DNA of 9,941 nucleotides, taken from contig JAEKLU010000132.1 of the NCBI GenBank assembly GCA_019509685.1, positions 1 through 9,941 of the forward strand. Reading direction: 5' to 3'. Below the pieces are notes generated by a model. The model was given only the letters and a program-made list of their open reading frames with translations, ran no database searches and was not told where the DNA came from. Shown here piece by piece: positions 6,111 to 9,941 of the stretch; the first letter of the stretch is position 1; each line of letters begins with the position of its first letter. This stretch comes from Mesorhizobium sp. Its GTDB lineage: Bacteria > Pseudomonadota > Alphaproteobacteria > Rhizobiales > Rhizobiaceae. The translations under genes and the position numbers were made by a program.

Positions 6111-9100
6111 ATGCAACGCCGAGCCTTCCCATCGCTTCTCTTCAACCGCACCAGCGCATCGCTGACGGCGCTGCTGTGGGCCTCGACGGCGCTTGTCGGC
6201 TTCACATCAGCCAAGGCGCAGGAACTGCCGACCGGCGGCAGTGTTGCATCCGGTGGCGTCACCATCTCCAAGCCGTCGGCCTCGCGACTTGCCATCAAGC
6301 AGTCGACCAACGCGGCCATCGTCAACTGGCAGAGCTTTTCCATCGGCGCCGGCGCCAGGGTCGATATCGACCAGCCGAATTCGTCGTCGGTGATGCTCAA
6401 CCGTGTCACCGGCAACACCAAGTCGACGATCGCCGGCCAACTCAACGCCAACGGCCAGGTGTTTCTGGTCAATCCGAACGGCATTGCCATCTCCAAGACC
6501 GGCAAGGTCAGTGCCGCCGGCTTCGTCGGCTCTTCGCTCGATATCAGCGATGACGACTTCAAGGCCGGCAAGCTGAAGTTCAAGGGCAAGGGCGCGTCCG
6601 CGGCCGTCTCCAACGAAGGCACCGTCTCGATCGGCCCAGGCGGCTATGCCGCGTTGATCGGCGGCAGCGTCGACAATTCCGGCACCATCAGCGTGCCGCT
6701 CGGCAAGGTCGGCCTTGGCTCGGGCGAACAGGCGGCACTCGATCTTTCCGGCGATGGCTTCCTGCAGGTCGCCGTGCCGACAAATGCAGCAGGCTCGAAC
6801 GCGCTGGTCAGCAATTCGGGCGTAATCAGCGCCAATGGCGGTCGTGTCGAGATCAAGGCTGCGGCAGCCAAGGAAGCGGCGCGGCAGGCCGTCAATATGT
6901 CCGGCCTTGTCGAGGCGCGCACGGTCTCGGGTCAATCCGGTGAAATCGTGCTTGGCGGCGACCAGGGCGCCGTTGAAGTCTCCGGCACGCTCGATGCCTC
7001 GGCCAAGGCGGGTGGTCAAGGCGGCAAAGTTACGGTCACCGGCCGCAAGCTGAAGCTCAAGAGCGCTGTTGTCGACGCCTCGGGCAAGAGTGGCGGCGGC
7101 ACCATCAAGATCGGCGGCGACAAGCAAGGCTCGGGCACGCTGCAGCATGCCGAAACCACCGAAATCGATGCCGACACCAAGATCAGCGCCAACGCGACAG
7201 GCACCGGGAACGGCGGCACGATCATCGTGTGGTCGGACGCGGTGACGACGTTCGCCGGCAAGATTTCCGCGCGCGGCGGTGAAGAAGGCGGCAATGGCGG
7301 CTTTACGGAAGTGTCCGGCAAGCAGCGCCTCGACTTCACCGGCTCGGCCGATCTCAGCGCGCGCTTCGGCGACACCGGCGACCTTCTGCTCGATCCCTAC
7401 AACGTCACCATCTCGAACACCGCCGGCAACACCGGCGGCAGCATGAGCGCCAACACCAATGACAGCGTCATCAACGTCACCACGCTGGAGAACCTACTTG
7501 CCACGGCCAACGTCACCATCTCGACCGGCAACGGCGGCTCGCAGGCGGGCGACATCACCGTGGCCGCGCCGATCGCCTGGAGCGCCAACACGCTGACACT
7601 CGACGCCTATCACTCGATCGTCTTCAATGCCGGCGCCACCATCGGCGGCGTCGGCGGGCTTTCGCTGGTCACCAACCATGGCGGCAGCGGCGGTTTCGTA
7701 TCTTATGCGCTCGGCGCCTCGGTGACGTTTACCGGCACGCAAGGGGCACAGGCGCTGTCGATCAACGGCCAGAGCTACACGCTGATCTACGACGTCAACC
7801 AGCTGCAAGCCATCAACGGCGGCCTCGCCGGACGCTACGCGCTGGCCAACACCATCGACGCCACCGCCACCTACAACTGGAATGGCCCCAAGGGCTTCAT
7901 CCCGATCGGCACCGACGGCAACACCAATATCCTCAACAGCGGCAACGGCTTTACCGGCACGTTCGACGGTCTCGGCAACACCGTCAACGATTTGTGGTCG
8001 ACCCCCGGCGGCAACAATTATGCCGGCCTGTTCGGCTATATCGGCGGTGGGGCCGCGGTGCGCAATGTCGGGCTGGTCGACGCGGTCGTGATGGCTTCCT
8101 ATGAGACGGGCGCCATCGCCGGCTGGAACAAGGGCTCCATCTCCGGGGTATGGGCGAGCGGCCAGATTCATGGCGCCGGCACGACGGGTGGGTTGGTCGG
8201 CCAGAACGATGGCTCGATCACCCGGTCGTTCTCGACGGTCGGAGTGAACGCGCGTGACTACAATTCTGCCGGCGGACTGGTCGGCACCAACACGGCAGGC
8301 GGTACGATCAGCCAGTCCTATTCATATGGTTGGGTGCTCGGTTCACGCTTCGTCGGTGGGCTTGTGGGACTGAACCAGGGATCGATCAGCGATGCGTACT
8401 CGACCGGCCCAGCCAGCGGAACGCTCGGCGCCGCCGAGGTGGGCGGACTGGTCGGATTGAATTACGGCACGGTCACCAACGGCGCGTTCGACACGACCAC
8501 ATCGGGAACTACCGTCGCTATCGGTTACGGCAATACCGGCAGCGTGATCGGATTGAGCACCGCCGACTTCCAGGGCGGCGCGACCAATGGCCTGAGCTCG
8601 CCCTTCGGCGGCGGCTCCGGCGGCCTCTACCCCTATCTGAATAGTTTCTATCCGAACGGTGTCCAGGCGATTTCCGGGATCGCCTACAAGGATAACGGCG
8701 TCACCCCGCTGTCGTCGGATACCCGTCAGCCGTATTATGTGAAGAATCCGGGCCTCGTCACGGCCGTCGCCAACGGCGTCGACCTCGGCACGGTGTCGAC
8801 CGGCGTCAACGGCTACTACTATATCGCGACGCCGACCGGCACGATCGGCAGCAACGTGCTGGTCTATACGGTGCAAGATGGTGGCCCTGATGCCTCCGGC
8901 GCGCAGAACGCGGTGACGTTCCGAACGGGACTCTCGGGCGGTAATGTCTCCAATCTCAACGTCTACGGCAATTGGCGTCTCGACGAGGCCGACAGCTCGA
9001 TCACGTCGCTTTCGGCGCTGCAGGACGCTGCGGCGGCGACCGTCGGCTCGACCTATGTCGGCGCGCTTTCCTTCGCCAACTGGCAGATCGAAACGGCGGC

Positions 9101-9941
9101 GACGACCTTCGCGCTCGACCAGGCTGTCAACGTCGGCGCCGGCACGCTTGCGCTGTCGTCGAACGGCACGGTCGCGCAGACGAGCAGCAGCCTGACGGCA
9201 GGTTCGCTCTGGCTTGGCGGCACCGGCAATTTCACCCTGACCAATGCCGGCAACCAGATCGGCACCGTCGCCGCCAATGCCGGATCGGTCAACCTGGTGG
9301 ATCTCGGCGGGCTCACCATCGGGAGCGTCAGCAGCGCGCGCGGCATGACCACGACCGGCGCCACCACGACGGGCCAGGTTCAACTACAGACCACCGGCGA
9401 CCTGACGATCGCCGCAAGCGCCAAAGTCAGCGGGACGAATCCGGTGCTGGCCGCCGGCGGCAAGTTCATCAACAGCCGCGGCAGCGATGCCGTCACCGCC
9501 ACCAGCGGGCGCTGGCTGGTCTATGCGGCGGCACCCACCGGCAACACATTCGGCAATCTCGACAGCGGCAACACAGCGGTGTGGAACACGACGGTCGGAG
9601 GCGCGGTGAGCGTGTCAGGCAATCGTTATGTCTTCGCCTATCAGCCGACCCTGACCTTTAGCTCCAACAATGCGTCGATGGTCTATGGCGACGCCATGCC
9701 GACGCTGACCTATTCGGTATCGGGCTACCAGGCAGGGGTGGCCAACGCCTATCTCGGCGACAACGCCGCTACCGCCTTCACCGGTGCGCCGGCGCTTTAT
9801 ACCCCGGCTACGCTTGCCCTCCAGCCGCTCGGAGCAGGGACCTACACGATCACCATCGATGCCGCTAACGTCGCCGCGCAGAATGGCTACGCCCTTGCCT
9901 TCAACAGCACGGGCCTCATCTCCGTTGCCAAGCGGATGGTG
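6111..9941 (+). CDS. Two-partner secretion exoprotein (TpsA), filamentous-haemagglutinin-like adhesin, partial (3' end missing)
   Basis: At least 1277 aa, open to the right edge with no stop. Predicted to be exported by the Sec system, threaded through the TpsB pore and displayed or released as a beta-helix adhesin. Residues 1-36 are a signal peptide (MQRRAF start, hydrophobic 18-31, AKA before QEL). The TPS secretion domain covers about 37-290 and has its hallmark motifs: NWQSFSIG (72-79), LNRVTG (96-101) and NPNGI (121-125). A Gly/Ala/Ser/Thr-rich strand region with an LLLDPY motif (425-430) follows, then a FIPIG...FTGTFDGLGNTVNDL stretch and GLUG repeats (about 639-803). A segment at 855-945 resembles a carboxypeptidase-regulatory-like beta sandwich, and an MBG-type domain begins at about 1181 (LTFSSNN, then VYGD). 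ATG 6111 is preferred to ATG 6105 because GAGGG (6099-6103) lies 7 nt before it but only 1 nt before the other. The transporter stop is 10 bp upstream. Ligand and host target are unknown. Confidence 0.93.
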   Translation, partial: MQRRAFPSLLFNRTSASLTALLWASTALVGFTSAKAQELPTGGSVASGGVTISKPSASRLAIKQSTNAAIVNWQSFSIGAGARVDIDQPNSSSVMLNRVTGNTKSTIAGQLNANGQVFLVNPNGIAISKTGKVSAAGFVGSSLDISDDDFKAGKLKFKGKGASAAVSNEGTVSIGPGGYAALIGGSVDNSGTISVPLGKVGLGSGEQAALDLSGDGFLQVAVPTNAAGSNALVSNSGVISANGGRVEIKAAAAKEAARQAVNMSGLVEARTVSGQSGEIVLGGDQGAVEVSGTLDASAKAGGQGGKVTVTGRKLKLKSAVVDASGKSGGGTIKIGGDKQGSGTLQHAETTEIDADTKISANATGTGNGGTIIVWSDAVTTFAGKISARGGEEGGNGGFTEVSGKQRLDFTGSADLSARFGDTGDLLLDPYNVTISNTAGNTGGSMSANTNDSVINVTTLENLLATANVTISTGNGGSQAGDITVAAPIAWSANTLTLDAYHSIVFNAGATIGGVGGLSLVTNHGGSGGFVSYALGASVTFTGTQGAQALSINGQSYTLIYDVNQLQAINGGLAGRYALANTIDATATYNWNGPKGFIPIGTDGNTNILNSGNGFTGTFDGLGNTVNDLWSTPGGNNYAGLFGYIGGGAAVRNVGLVDAVVMASYETGAIAGWNKGSISGVWASGQIHGAGTTGGLVGQNDGSITRSFSTVGVNARDYNSAGGLVGTNTAGGTISQSYSYGWVLGSRFVGGLVGLNQGSISDAYSTGPASGTLGAAEVGGLVGLNYGTVTNGAFDTTTSGTTVAIGYGNTGSVIGLSTADFQGGATNGLSSPFGGGSGGLYPYLNSFYPNGVQAISGIAYKDNGVTPLSSDTRQPYYVKNPGLVTAVANGVDLGTVSTGVNGYYYIATPTGTIGSNVLVYTVQDGGPDASGAQNAVTFRTGLSGGNVSNLNVYGNWRLDEADSSITSLSALQDAAAATVGSTYVGALSFANWQIETAATTFALDQAVNVGAGTLALSSNGTVAQTSSSLTAGSLWLGGTGNFTLTNAGNQIGTVAANAGSVNLVDLGGLTIGSVSSARGMTTTGATTTGQVQLQTTGDLTIAASAKVSGTNPVLAAGGKFINSRGSDAVTATSGRWLVYAAAPTGNTFGNLDSGNTAVWNTTVGGAVSVSGNRYVFAYQPTLTFSSNNASMVYGDAMPTLTYSVSGYQAGVANAYLGDNAATAFTGAPALYTPATLALQPLGAGTYTITIDAANVAAQNGYALAFNSTGLISVAKRMV
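8187..8480 (+). repeat. GLUG-type protein repeats within the secreted adhesin
   Basis: Four copies of the core GGLVG[QTL]N begin at residues 693, 721, 749 and 778 (bases 8187, 8271, 8355, 8442), 28, 28 and 29 residues apart. Each is followed by a G-[ST]-I/V turn and an aromatic or serine-rich strand such as SYSYG or AYSTG. A degenerate earlier copy reads AGLFGYIGGG at about 638. GLUG repeats are known from bacterial surface and secreted proteins and probably add rungs to the beta-helix. The repeats are clear at protein level but the DNA copies have diverged, so this is not a recent tandem duplication. Confidence 0.8.

Noticed and set aside
4919..6622. 567-aa minus-strand open frame across the transporter and adhesin start
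   Set aside because: Antisense to two well-supported genes and spanning their junction; composition typical of antisense GC-rich sequence. No domain or good ribosome site seen.
6207..7148. 313-aa minus-strand open frame, and similar ones at 7494-8171 and 8343-9383
   Set aside because: All are antisense to the adhesin gene, whose plus-strand frame stays open from 6111 to 9941 with coherent TPS, GLUG and MBG motifs.

Overview
GC-rich chromosomal DNA, most likely from an alphaproteobacterium of the order Hyphomicrobiales. A Mesorhizobium-like source is my best guess, from codon use, protein style and gene types; no rRNA or other phylogenetic marker is present. The window holds six protein genes and no RNA gene, IS element or CRISPR array that I can see.

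Left part (1-2103): a divergent pair. On the minus strand is the 5' portion of a gene for a periplasmic sugar-type ABC-transporter binding protein, which runs off the left edge. On the plus strand is a ROK-family repressor. The 121-bp AT-rich gap between them carries a perfect 10-bp inverted repeat and overlapping face-to-face promoter-like elements. This suggests the ROK protein controls both itself and the uptake operon in response to a sugar.

Middle (2113-3951): two minus-strand tandem paralogues of 287 and 288 aa that align without gaps, about 58% identical by hand count. Each appears to contain two winged-helix DNA-binding segments, one after about residue 70 and one near the C-terminus. 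I do not recognise a named family; they look like transcription regulators. The first ends 9 bp from the convergent ROK gene.

Right part (4190-9941): a two-partner secretion locus. The outer-membrane transporter (FhaC/ShlB-type, two POTRA domains plus barrel) is followed after about 10 bp by its very large secreted partner. The partner has a signal peptide, a TPS secretion domain, a low-complexity Gly/Ser/Thr beta-helix region, GLUG repeats, a beta-sandwich-like segment and the start of an MBG-type domain, and is cut by the right edge. The 238-bp gap between the regulator-like pair and the secretion operon is divergent and contains an inverted repeat. A plausible but untested model is that the paired regulators control this surface adhesin system.
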